NCBI RefSeq assembly: GCF_963924675.1
Contig: NW_027077413.1
Span: forward strand, 806,001-870,000
DNA: 64,000 nucleotides
From: Phocoena phocoena
Taxonomy: Eukaryota; Chordata; Mammalia; Artiodactyla; Phocoenidae
Direction: 5' to 3'
The translations under genes and the position numbers were made by a program. The notes beneath the pieces are model-generated. The model made no database searches. It had not been told where the DNA came from and saw only the letters and a program-made list of their open reading frames with translations. Within the stretch, counting starts at the first letter, position 1; each line of letters opens with the position of its first letter. This document shows, one piece after another, positions 35,012 through 47,168 of the stretch.

Positions 35012-36687
35012 GTGCATCATTGTCGACGTTGTGCCTCTTTTCCTATGCTTCCAGGGCAATTCCACTCCACCCCCTGCAATCGTTTTCCTGAAATTCAGCC
35101 CCGCATTCAAGTCCCCTTCGCAGGCTTACTTCAATATATTTTTGGAGGAGAGCTGTCATTTATAACTCTGCAGGTTTGTGAAGTACAGTGCCCCTGAGCT
35201 CCTTTCTTCAACTCGCTTTCTTGTGAGCTCTGCACAAAACCGCAGGATTGCTTCAGGCCCTAATCTCTTTCCAGCAGGGCACACTGAGCCTTTGTTTAAT
35301 TCCTCTTCCTGGTGGGCAATGAGCGTTACATTTGCCCGTGCAGACACCTACAGCTAGTCTCTCATTGGTTCTCCCTATTCCTGTTCATCTTGCACAGAAA
35401 TGGCAAGCTGTGCCAAACAGGAGGTTAATGGCACTGACTTTGCAAGCGGGGAGAGTGTTAGTAAAGCATCTGGAATGGTGAACCCGAGGACCAGGATACG
35501 AAAACTGAGATGCATTTTAAATCGTTTCCCAATCACACGGTGGACGATACTCTGGGTTTCCCATGCATGTTTTAGCTGGAGGAAGAATGCCTTGCACCTG
35601 GAGATTTGGGACCCATGGAATGGGTACCATGCAGTATGACTTCAAAGGGTCTGCATTTGCTCACCGAAACTCACCAGTGTTATCAGCCAGAAGTGTCCAG
35701 CCTTATGTCTCAACCAGCTCTGGGTGTAGATGTGGTCAATCCCGGTTGCATCACATGCCCTGAGTGAATTATTTAAGAATTGCTCTCTATTTCACTGTCT
35801 TTGTGTTTTGTTTTCGAAATTTATTTTGATAATGGGATTTATCGGATTTTCACTGCTGCATTTCCGCCGCTGTACACACGCTTGATTCTCTTACGGAGAC
35901 ATATATATACATGGGTTTTAAGATTCTTCCTAGTCAGGTATATTCCTAGGCGTTGAATATGTGGTGTTGGGTCCATTTCGTTGAGCAAGGAGTAGGTCTT
36001 GTCTATTACATATTTGGCTTATGGAAAGTTATCTGTGCTAATTTCAGTCTCTGGTTTTATGCAGCACCCCAAGGCACCTTTCTCCATAAGCAAGCACTAG
36101 TTGGTTTTCTAAATTTGAGACCCTGTTCTTTTTTGTAATTCAGTTCATGTGTAGTCAAGTTTACATTCCGTGTATTAGTGATATCTTATGATGTTTCTTT
36201 TTCTTTGTGACGTAGTTCACGTAGAATCACCGTACCTGCATCCACTCACTATGCCGCTACGGGCCTGATGACACAGATTTCATTGCTGAGTGATATTGCA
36301 TTGTACGTACGTGCCACAACTTCTTTATCCATTTTTTGCTTTCTGGGATATTTACCTGATACTGTAGACGAGCTTCTTGTGAACACAGCCGTCCCAAATA
36401 TTGGGGTGGCTGTCTGTTTTTGATTTTAATTTCCGTAAGCTATAGGACCATAAGTGGAAGTGCCATAGGCTGTGTTGCTTTGTTTCTTACGTGTTTCAGG
36501 AAACACCATACACTTCTCCAGGGTGGCTGCTGGCAATTTACATCCTGCCAATCAGCATAACAAGGCTCCCTGTTCTCCATATCCTGTCCTACCTTTCTGG
36601 ATTTTACACTTTATTCAGATGGCCCTTTTGCCCGGGGGGGCAGTGAGATTTCATTGTAGTGCAGATTTCCTTTACAGGCTTGCTTGG
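34955..36687. repeat. Satellite copy 20, type B, 1,733 bp, palindrome deleted in part
   Basis: The unit is short because 15 bp of the palindrome right arm are missing. L1 fossil 35803-36628 combines gcatttccgccgc and atatatatacatggg (as in copy 17) with ttgggtcc (as in copies 16 and 18), so it looks recombinant. Confidence 0.95.
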
Positions 36688-38433
36688 TTGGTCAAAAAGG
36701 GCGTATGCGTTTTTTCCTGAATATATTCAGGAAAAAACGCATACGCACTATTTGGCCAAGTGCATCATTGTCGACGTTGTGCCTCTTTTCCTATGCTTTC
36801 AGGGCAATTCCAGTCTACCCCCTGCAATCGTTTACCTGAAATTCAGCCACGCTTTCAAGTCCCCTTCGCAGGCTTACTTCAATATATTTTTGGAGGATAG
36901 CTGTCATTTATAACTCTGTAGGTTTGTGAAGTATAGTGCCCCTGAGCTCCTTTCTTCAACTCGCTTTCTTGTGAGCTGGGCACCAAACCGCAGGATTGCA
37001 TCAGGCCCTAATCTGTTTCCAGCAGGGCACACTGAGCCTTTGTTTAATTCCTCTTCCTGGTGGGCAAAGAGTGTTACATTTGCCCGTGCAGACACCTACA
37101 GCTAGTCTCTCATTGGTTCTCCCTATTCCTGTTCATCTTGCATAGAAATGGCAAGCTGTGCCAAACAGGAGGTTAAAGGCACTGACTCTCCAAGCGGGGA
37201 GAGTGTTAGTAAAGCATCTGGAATGGTGAACCCGAGGACTAGGAAACGAAAACTGAGATGCATTTTAAATCGTTTCCCAATCACACGGTGGAGGATACTC
37301 TGGGTTTCCCATGCATGTTTTAACTGGAGGAAGAATGCCTTGAACCTGGAGAGTTGGGACCCATGGAATGGGTACCATGCAGTATGACTTCAAAGGGTCT
37401 GCATTTGCTCACCGAAACTCACCAATGCTATCAGCCTGAAGTGTCCAGCCTTATGTCTCAACCAGCTCTGGGTGTAGATGTGGTCAATCCCGGTTGCATC
37501 ACATGCCCTGAGTGAATTATTTAAGAATTGCTCTCTATTTCACTGTTTTGTGCTTTGTTTTCGAAATTTATTTTGATAATGGGATTTATCGGATTTTCAC
37601 TGCTGCGTTTCGGTCGCTGTACACATGCTTGATTCTCTTACAGAGACATATATATCCATGGGTTTTAAGATTCTTCCTAGTCAGGTATATTCCTAGGCGT
37701 TGAATATGTGGTGTTGGGTCCATTTTGTTGAGCAAGGAGTACGTCTTGTCTATTACATATTTGGCTTATGGAAAGTTATCTGTGCTAATTTCAGTCTCTG
37801 GTTTTATGCAGCACCCCAAGGCACCTTTCTCCAAAAGCAAGCACTAGTTGGTTTTCTAAATTTGAGACCCTGTTCTTTTTTGTAATTCAGTTCATGTGTA
37901 GTCAAGTTTACATTCCGTGTATTAGTGATATCTTATGATGTTTCTTTTCCTTTGTGACGTAGTTCACGTAGAATCACCGTACCTGCATCCACTCACTATG
38001 CCGCTACGGGCCTGATGACACAGATTTCATTGCTGAGTGATATTGCATTGTACGTACGTGCCACAACTTCTTTATCCATTTTTTGCTTTCTGGGATATTT
38101 ACCTGATACTGTAGACGAGCTCCTTGTGAACACAGCCGTCCCAAATATTGGGGTGGCTGTCTGTTTTTGATTTTAATTTCCGTAAGCTATAGGACCATAA
38201 GTGGAAGTGCCATAGGCTGTGTTGCTTTGTTTGTTACGTGTTTCAGGAAACACCATACACTTCTCCAGGGTGGCTGCTGGCAATTTACATCCTGCGAATC
38301 AGCATAACAAGGCTCCCTGTTCTCCATATCCTGTCCTTCCTTTCTGGATTTTACACTTTTTTCAGATGGCCCTTTTGCCCTGGGGGCAGTGAGATTTCAT
38401 TGTAGTGCAGATTTCCTTTACAGGCTTGCTTGG
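36688..38433. repeat. Satellite copy 21, type B, 1,746 bp
   Basis: Palindrome 36688-36759 has ttggtcaaaaag and cgcactatttgg. L1 fossil 37550-38374 with gcgtttcggtcgc. It is the last member of the agaaatggcaag block (copies 15-21). Confidence 0.95.
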
Positions 38434-40179
38434 TTGGCCAAAAAGGGCGTATGCGTTTTTTCCTGAATATATTCAGGAAAAAACGCATACGCCCTTTTTG
38501 GCCAAGTGCATCATTGTCGACGTTGTGCCTCTTTTCCTATGCTTTCAGGGCAATTCCAGTCTACCCCCTGCAATCGTTTTCCTGAAATTCTGCCCCCTTT
38601 CAAGTACCCTTCGCAGGCTTACTTCAATATATTTTTGGAGGATAGCTGTCATTTATAACTCTGCAGGTTTGTGAATTACAGTGCCCCTGAGCTCCTTTCT
38701 TCAACTCGCTTTCTTGTGAGCTGGGCACAAAACCGCAGGATTGCTTCAGGCCCTAATCTGTTTCCGGCAGGGCACGCTGAGCCTTTGGTTAATTCCTCTT
38801 CCTGGTGGGAAATGAGCGTTACATTTGCCCGTGCAGACACCTACAGCTAGTCTCTCATTGGTTCTCCCTATTCCTGTTCATCTTGCACAGAAATTGCAAG
38901 CTGTGCCAAACAGGAGGTTAAAGGCACTGACTCTCCAAGCGGGGAGAGTGTTAGTAAAGCATCTGGAATGGTGAACCCGAGGACCAGGATACGAAAACTG
39001 AGATGCATTTTAAATCGTTTCCCAATCACACGGTGGACGATACTCTGGGTTTCCCATGCATGTTTTAGCTGGAGGAAGAATTCCTTGAACCTGGAGAGTT
39101 GGGACCCATGGATTGGGTACCATGCAGTATGACTTCAAAGGGTCTGCATTTGCTCACCGAAACTCACCAATGCTATCAGCCTGAAGTGTCCAGCCTTATG
39201 TCTCAACCAGCTCTGGGTGTAGATGTGGTCAATCCCGGTTGCATCACATGCCCTGAGTGAATTATTTAAGAATTGCTCTCTATTTCACTGTGTTTGTGTT
39301 TTGTTTTCGAAATTTATTTTGATAATGGGATTTATCGGATTTTCACTGCTGCGTTTATGCCGCTGTACACACGCTTGATTCTCTTACGGAGACATATAAA
39401 TCCATGGGTTTTAAGATTCTTCCTAGTCAGGTATATTCCTAGGCGTTGAATATGTGGTGTTGAGTCCATTTCGTTGAGCAAGGAGTAGGTCTTGTCTATT
39501 ACATATTTGGCTTATGGAATGTTATCTGTGCTAATTTCAGTCTCTGGTTTTATGCAGCACCCCAAGGCACCTTTCCCCATAAGCAAGCACTAGTTGGTTT
39601 TCTAAATTTGTGACCCTGTTCTGTTTTGTAATTCAGTTCATGTGTAGTCAAGTTTACATTCCGTGTATTAGTGATATCTTATGATGTTTCTTTTTCTGTG
39701 TGACGTAGTTCACGTAGAATCACCGTACCTGCATCCACTCACTATGCCGCTACGGGCCTGATGACACAGATTTCATTGCTGAGTGATACTGCATTGCACG
39801 TACATGCCACAACTTCTTTATCCATTTTTTGCTTTCTGGGATATTTACCTGGTACTGTAGATGAGCTTCTTGGGAACACAGCCGTCCCAAACTTTGGGGT
39901 GGCTCTCTGTTTTTGATTTTAATTTCCCTAAGGAATAGGACCATAAGTGCAATTGCCATAGGCTGTGTTGCTTTATTTCTTACGTGTTTCAGGAAACACC
40001 ATACACTTCTCCAGGGTGGCTGTTGGCAATTTACATCCTGCCAATCAGCATAACAAGGCTCCCTGTTCTCCATATCCTGTCCTACCTTTCTGGATTTCAC
40101 AATTTGTTCAGATGGCCCTCTTGCCCGGGGGGCAGTGAGACTTCATTGTAATGCAGATTTCCTTTAGAGGCTTGCTTGG
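38434..40179. repeat. Satellite copy 22, type A, 1,746 bp
   Basis: Perfect palindrome 38434-38505. L1 fossil 39296-40120 carries gcgtttatgccgc and acatataaatcc, a pair otherwise only in edge copy 2. Confidence 0.95.
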
Positions 40180-41926
40180 TTGGCCAAGAAGGGCGTATGC
40201 GTTTTTTCCTGAATATATTCAGGAAAAAACGCATACGCCCTTTTTGGCCAAGTGCATCATTGTCGACGTTGTGCCTCTTTTCCTATGCTTTCAGGGCAAT
40301 TCCAGTCTGCCACCTGCAATCGTTTTCCTGAAATTCTGCCCCGCTTTCAAGTCCCCTACGCAGGCTTACTTCAGTATACTTTTGGAAGATAGCTGTCATT
40401 TATAACTCTGCAGGTTTGTGAATTACAGTGCCCCTGAGCTCCTTTCTTCAACTCGCTTTCTTGTGAGCTGGGCACAAAACCGCAGGATTGCTTCAGGCCC
40501 TAATCTGTTTCCAGCAGGGCACACTGAGCCTTTGTTTAATTCCTCTTCCTGGTGGGCAATGAGCGTTACATTTGCCCGTGCAGACACCTACAGCTAGTCT
40601 CTCATTGGTTCTCCCTATTCCTGTTCATCTTGCACAGAAATTGCAAGCTGTGCCAAAGAGGAGGTTAAAGGCACTGACTCTCCAAGTGGGGAGAGTGTTA
40701 GTAAAGCATCTGGAATGGTGAACCCGAGGACCAGGATACGAAAACTGAGATGCATTTTAAATCGTTTCCCAATGACACGGTGGACGATACTCTGGGTTTC
40801 CCATGCATGTTTTAGCTGGAGGAAGAATCCCTTGAACCTGAAGAGTTGGGACCCATGGAATAGGTACCATGCGGTATGACTTCAAAGGGTCTGCATTTGC
40901 TCACCGAAACTCACCAATGCTATTAGCCTGAAGTGTCCAGCCTTATGTCTCAATCAGCTCTGGGTGTAGATGTGGTCAATCCCGGTTGCATCACATGCCC
41001 TGAGTGAATTATTTAAGAATTGCTCTCTATTTCACTGTCTTTGTGTTTTGTTTTCGAAATTTATTTTGATAATGGGATTTATCGGATTTTCACTGCTGCG
41101 TATCGGCCGCTGTACACACGCTTGATTCTCTTACGGAGACATATATATCCATGGGTTTTAAGATTCTTCCTAGTCAGGTATATTCCTAGGCGTTGAATAT
41201 GTGGTGTTGAGTCCATTTCGTTGAGCAAGGAGTAGGTCTTGTCTATTACATATTTGGCTTATGGAATGTTATCTGTGCTAATTTCAGTCTCTGGTTTTAT
41301 GCAGAACCCCAAGGCACCTTTCCCCATAAACAAGCACTAGTTGGTTTTCTAAATTTGAGACCATGTTCTGTTTTGTAATTCAGTTCATGTGTAGTCAAGT
41401 TTACATTCCGTGTATTAGTGATATCTTATGATGTTTCTATTTCTCTGTGACATAGTTCACGTAGAATCACCGTACCTGCATCCACTCACTATGCCGCTAC
41501 GGGCCAGATGACACAGATTTCATTGCTGAGTGATATTGCATTGCACGTACGTGCCACAACTTCTTTATCCATTTTTTGCTTTCTGGGATATTTACCTGGT
41601 ACTGTAGACGAGCTATTTGGGAACACAGCCGTCCCAAACTTTGGGGTGGCTCTCTGTTTTTGATTTAAATTTCCCTAAGGAATAGGACCATAATTGCAAT
41701 TGCCATAGGCTGTCTTGCTTTATTTCTTACGTGTTTCAGGAAACACCATACACTTCTCCAGGGTGGCTGCTGGCAATTTACATCCTGCCAATCAGCATAA
41801 CAAGGCTCCCTGTTCTCCATATCCTGTCCTACCTTTCTGGATTTTACACTTTTTTCAGATGGCCCTCTTGCCCGGGGGGCAGTGAGACTTCATTGTAGTG
41901 CACATTTCGTTTACAGGCTTGCTTGG
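40180..41926. repeat. Satellite copy 23, type A, 1,747 bp
   Basis: Palindrome 40180-40251 with one mismatch (ggccaagaagg). L1 fossil 41043-41867. It shares several rare variants with copy 13 (gctattagcctg, ctcaatcagctctg, gcgtatcggccgc, ataggtacc). Confidence 0.95.
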
Positions 41927-43674
41927 TTGGCCAAAAAGGGCGTATGCGTGTTTTCCTGAATATATTCAGGAAAAAACGCATACGCCCTTTTTGGCCAAGT
42001 GCATCATTGTCGATGTTCTGCCTCTTTTCCTATGCTTTCAGGGCAATTCCAGTCTACCCCCTGCAATCGTTTTCCTGAAATTCTGCCCCGCTTTCAAGTC
42101 CCCTTCGCAGGCTTACTTCAATATATTTTTGGAGGATAGCTGTCATTTATAACTCTGCAGGTTTGTGAATTACAGTGCCCCTGAGCTCCTTTCTTCAACT
42201 CGCTTTCTTGTGAGCTGGGCACAAAACCGCAGGATTGCTTCAGGCCCTAATCTGTTTCCACCAGGGCACACTGAGCCTTTGTTTAATTCCTCTTCCTGGT
42301 GGGAAATGAACGTTACATTTGCCCGTGCAGACACCTATAGCTAGTCTGTCATTGGTTCTCCCTATTCCTGTTTATCTTGCACAGAAATTGCAAGCTGTGC
42401 CAAAAAGGAGGTTAAAGGCACTGACTCTCCAAGCAGGGAGAGTGTTAGTAAAGCATCTGGAATGGTGAACCCGAGGACCAGGATACGAAAGCTGAGGTGC
42501 ATTTTAAATCATTTCCCAATCACACGGTGGACCGTACTGTGGCTTTCCCATGCATGTTTTAGCTGGAGGAAGAATCCCTTGAACCTGGAGAGTTGGGACC
42601 CATGGAATGGGTACCATGCAGTATGACTTCAAAGGGTCTGCATTTACTCACCGAAACTCACCAATGCTATCAGCCTGAAGTGTCCAGCCTTATGTCTCAA
42701 CCAGCTCTGGGTGTAGATGTGGTAAATCCCGGTTGCATCACATGCCCTGAGTGAATTATTTAAGAATTGCTCTCTATTTCACTGTCTTTGTGTTTTGTTT
42801 TCAAAATTTATTTTGATAATGGGATTTCTCGAATTTTCACTGCTGCGTTTCGCCCGCTGTATACACGCTTGATTCTCTTACGGAGACATATATATCCATG
42901 GGTTTTAAGATTCTTCCTAGTCAGGTATATTCCTAGGCGTTGAATATGTGGTGTTGGGTCCATTTCGTTGAGCAAGTAGTAGGTCTTGTCTATTACATAT
43001 TTGGCTTATGGAAAGTTATCTGTGCTAATTTCAGTCTCTGGTTTTATGCAGCACCCCAAGGCACCTTTCCCCATAAGCAAGCACTAGTTGGTTTTCTAAA
43101 TTTGAGACCCTGTTCTCTTTTGTATTTCAGTTCATGTGTAGTCAAGTTTACATTCCGTGTATTAATGATATCTTATGATGTTTCTTTTTCTGTGTGACGT
43201 AGTTCACGTAGAATCACCGTACCTGCATCCACTCACTATGCCGCTACGGGCCTGATGACACAGATTTCATTGCTGAGTGATATTGCATTGTACGTACGTG
43301 CCACAACTTCTTTATCCATTTTTTGCTTTCTGGGATATTTACCTGATACTGTAGACGAGCTTCTTGTGAACACAGCCGTCCCAAATATTGGGGTGGCTGT
43401 CTGTTTTTGATTTTAATTTCCGTAAGCTATAGGACCATAAGTTGAAGTGCCATAGGCTGTGTTGCTTTGTTTCTTACGTGTTTCAGGAAACACCATACAC
43501 TTCTCCTGGTTGGGTGCTGGCAATTTACATCCTGCCAATCAGCATAACAAGGCTCCCTGTTCTCCATATCCTGTCCTACCTTTCTGGATTTTACACTTTT
43601 TTTCAGATGGCCCTTTTGCCCGGGGGGCAGTGGGACTTCATTGTAGTGCAGATTTCCTTTACAGGCTTGCTTGG
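41927..43674. repeat. Satellite copy 24, type B, 1,748 bp
   Basis: Palindrome 41927-41998 with one mismatch (gcgtgttttcc). L1 fossil 42790-43615, a B copy between A copies 23 and 25. Confidence 0.95.
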
Positions 43675-45421
43675 TTGGCCAAAAAGGGCGTATGCATTTT
43701 TTCCTGAATATATTCAGGAAAAAACGCATACGCCCTTTTTGGCCAAGTGCATCATTGTCGACGTTCTGCCTCTTTTCCTATGCTTTCAGGGCAATTCCAG
43801 TCTACCCCCTGCAATCGTTTTCCTGAAATTCTGCCCTGCTTTGAAGTCCCCTTCGCAGGCTAACTTCAATATATTTTTGGAGGATAGCTGTCATTTATAA
43901 CTCTGCAGGTTTGTGAATTATAGTGCCCCTGATCTCCTTTCTTCAACTCGCTTTCTTGTGAGCTGGGCACAAAACCGCAGGATTGCTTCAGGCCCTAATC
44001 TGTTTCCGGCAGGGCACGCTGAGCCTTTGGTTAATTCCTCTTCCTGGTGGGAAATGAGCGTTACATTTGCCCGTGCAGACACCTACAGCTAGTCTCTCAT
44101 TGGTTCTCCCTATTCCTGTTCATCTTGCACAGAAATTGCAAGCTGTGCCAAACAGGAGGTTAAAGGCACTGACTCTCCGAGCAGGGAGAGTGTTAGTAAA
44201 GCATCTGGAATGGTGAACCCGAGGACCAGGATACGAGAACTGAGATGCATTTTAAATGATTTCCCAATCACACGGTGGATGATACTCTGGGTTTCCCATG
44301 CATGTTTTAGCTGGAGGAAGAATGCCTTGAACCTGGAGAGTTGGGACCCATGGAATGGGTAACATGCAGTATGACTTCAAAGGGTCTGCATTTGCTCACC
44401 GAAACTCACCAATGCTATCAGCCTGAAGTGTGCAGCCTTATGTCTCAACCAGCTCTGGGTGTAGATGTGGTAAATCCCGGTTGCATCACATGCCCTGAGT
44501 GAATTATTTAAGAATTGCTCTCTATTTCACTGTCTTTGTGTTTTGTTTTCGAAATTTATTTTCATAATGGGATTTATCGGATTTTAAATGCTGTGTTTCG
44601 GCCGCTGTACACACGCTTGATTCTCTTATGGAGAGATATATATCCATGGGTTTTAAAATTCTTACTAGTCAGTTATATTTCTAGGCGTTGAATATGTGGT
44701 GTTGAGTCCATTTCGTTGAGCAAGGAGTAGGTCTTGTCTATTACATATTTGGCTTATGGAATGTTATCTGTGCTAATTTCAGTCTCTGGTTTTATGCAGC
44801 ACCCCAAGGCACCTTTCCCCATAAGCAAGCACTAGTTGGATTTCTAAATTTGAGACCCTGTTCTGTTTTGTAATTCAGTTCATGTGTAGTCAAGTTTACA
44901 TTCCGTGCATTAGTGATATCTTATGATGTTTCTTTTTCTGTGTGACGTAGATCACGTAGAATCACCGTACCTGCATCCACTCAGTATGCCGCTACGGGCC
45001 TGATGACACAGATTTCATTGCTGAGTGATACTGCACTGCACGTACGTGCCACAATTTCTTTATCCATTTTTTGCTTTCTGGGATATTTACCTCGTACTGT
45101 AGACGAGCTTCTTGGGAACACAGCCGTCCCAAACTTTGGGGTGGCTCTCTATTTTTGATTTTATTTTCCCTAAGGAATAGGACCATAAGTGCAATTGCCA
45201 TAGGCTGTGTTGCTTTATTTCTTACGTGTTTCAGGAAACACCATACACTTCTCCAGGGTGGCTGTTGGCAATTTACATCCTGCCAATCAGCATAACAAGG
45301 CTCCCTGTTCTCCATATCCTGTCCTACCTTTCTGGATTTTACACTTTTTTCAGATGGCCCTTTTGCCCGGGGGGCAGTGAGACTTCATTGTAGTGCAGAT
45401 TTCCTTTACAGGCTTGCTTGG
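43675..45421. repeat. Satellite copy 25, type A, 1,747 bp
   Basis: Palindrome 43675-43746 with one mismatch (gcattttttcc). L1 fossil 44538-45362 has several private changes around 44580-44690. It starts the run of four A copies 25-28. Confidence 0.95.
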
Positions 45422-47168
45422 TTGGCCAAAAAGGGCGTATGCGTTTTTTCCTGAATACATTCAGGAAAAAACGCATATGCCCTTTTTGGCCAAGTGCATC
45501 ATTGTCGACGTTCTGCCTCTTTTCCTATGCTTTCAGGGCAATTCCAGTCTACCCCCTGCAATTGTTTTCCTGAAATTCTGCCCCGCTTTCAAGTCCCCTT
45601 CGCAGGCTTACTTCAATATATTTTTGGAGGATAGCTGTCATTTATAACTCTGCAGGATTGTGAATTACAGTGCCCCTGAGCTCCTTTCTTCAACTCGCTT
45701 TCTTGTGAGCTGGGCAAAAAACCGCAGGATTGCTTCAGGCCCTAATCTGTTTCCAGCAGGGCACACTGAGCCTTTGTTTAATTCCTCTTCCTGGTGGGCA
45801 ATGAGCGTTACATTTGCCCGTGCAGACACCTACAGCTAGTCTCTCATTGGTTCTCCCTATTCCTGTTCATCTTGCACAGAAATTGCAAGCTGTGCCAAAC
45901 AGGAGGTTAAAGGCACTGACTCTCCGAGCAGGGAGAGTGTTAGTAAAACATCTGGAATGGTGAACCCGAGGGCCAGGATACGAAAACTGAGATGCATTTT
46001 AAATCGTTTCCCAATCACACGGTGGATGATACTCTGGGTTTCCCATGCATGTTTTACCTGGAGGAAGAATCCCTTGAACCTGGAGAGTTGGGACCCATGG
46101 AATGGGTACCATGCAGTATGACTTCAAAGGGTCTGCATTTGCTCACCGAAACTCACCAATGCTATCAGCCTGAAGTGTCCAGCCTTATGTCTCAACCAGC
46201 TCTGGGTGTAGATGTGGTCAATCCCGGTTGCATCACATGCTCTGAGTGAATTATTTAAGAATTGCTCTCTATTTCACTGTCTTTGTGTTTTGTTTTCGAA
46301 ATTTATTTTGATAATGGGATTTATCGGATTTTCAGTGCTGCGTTTCGGCCGCTGTACACACGCTTGATTCTCTTACGGAGACATATATATCCATGGGTTT
46401 TAAGATTCTTCCTAGTCAGGTATATTCATAGGCCTTGAATATGTGGTGTTGGGTCCATTTCGTTGAACAAGGAGTAGGTCTTGTCTATTACATATTTGGC
46501 TTATGGAAAGTTATCTGTGCTAATTTCAGTCTCTGGTTTTATGCAGTACCCCAAGGCACCTTTCCCCATAAGCAAGCACTAGTTGGTTTTCTAAATTTGA
46601 GACCCTGTTCTGTTTTGTAATTCAGTTCATGTGTAGTCAAGTTTACATTCCGTGTATTAGTGATATCTTATGATATTTCTTTTTCTGTGTGACGTAGTTC
46701 ACGTAGAATCACCGTACCTGCATCCACTCACTATGCCGCTACGGGCCTGATGACACAGATTTCATTGCTGAGTGATACTGCACTGCACGTACGTGCCACA
46801 ACTTCTTTATCCATTTTTTGCTTTCTGGGATATTTACCTGGTACTGTAGACGAGCTTCTTGGGAACACAGCCGTCCCAAACTTTGGGGTGGCTCTCTGTT
46901 TTTGATTTTAATTTCCCTAAGGAATAGGACCATAACTGCAATTGCCATAGGCTGTGTTGCTTTATTTCTTACGTGTTTCAGGAAACACCATACATTTCTC
47001 CAGGGTGGCTGTTGGCAATTTACATCTTGCCAATCAGCATAACAAGGCTCCCTGTTCTCCATATCCTGTCCTACCTTTCTGGATTTTACACTTTTTTCAG
47101 ATGGCCCTTTTGCCCGGGGGGCAGTGAGACTTCATTGTAGTGCAGATTTCCTTTACAGGCTTGCTTGG
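45422..47168. repeat. Satellite copy 26, type A, 1,747 bp (twin of copy 27)
   Basis: Palindrome 45422-45493 has cctgaatacattcagg, as in copy 27. L1 fossil 46285-47109. It shares tattcatagg, ttgaacaag, ttcagtgctgc, cataactgcaa and tacatttctcc with copy 27. Confidence 0.95.
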
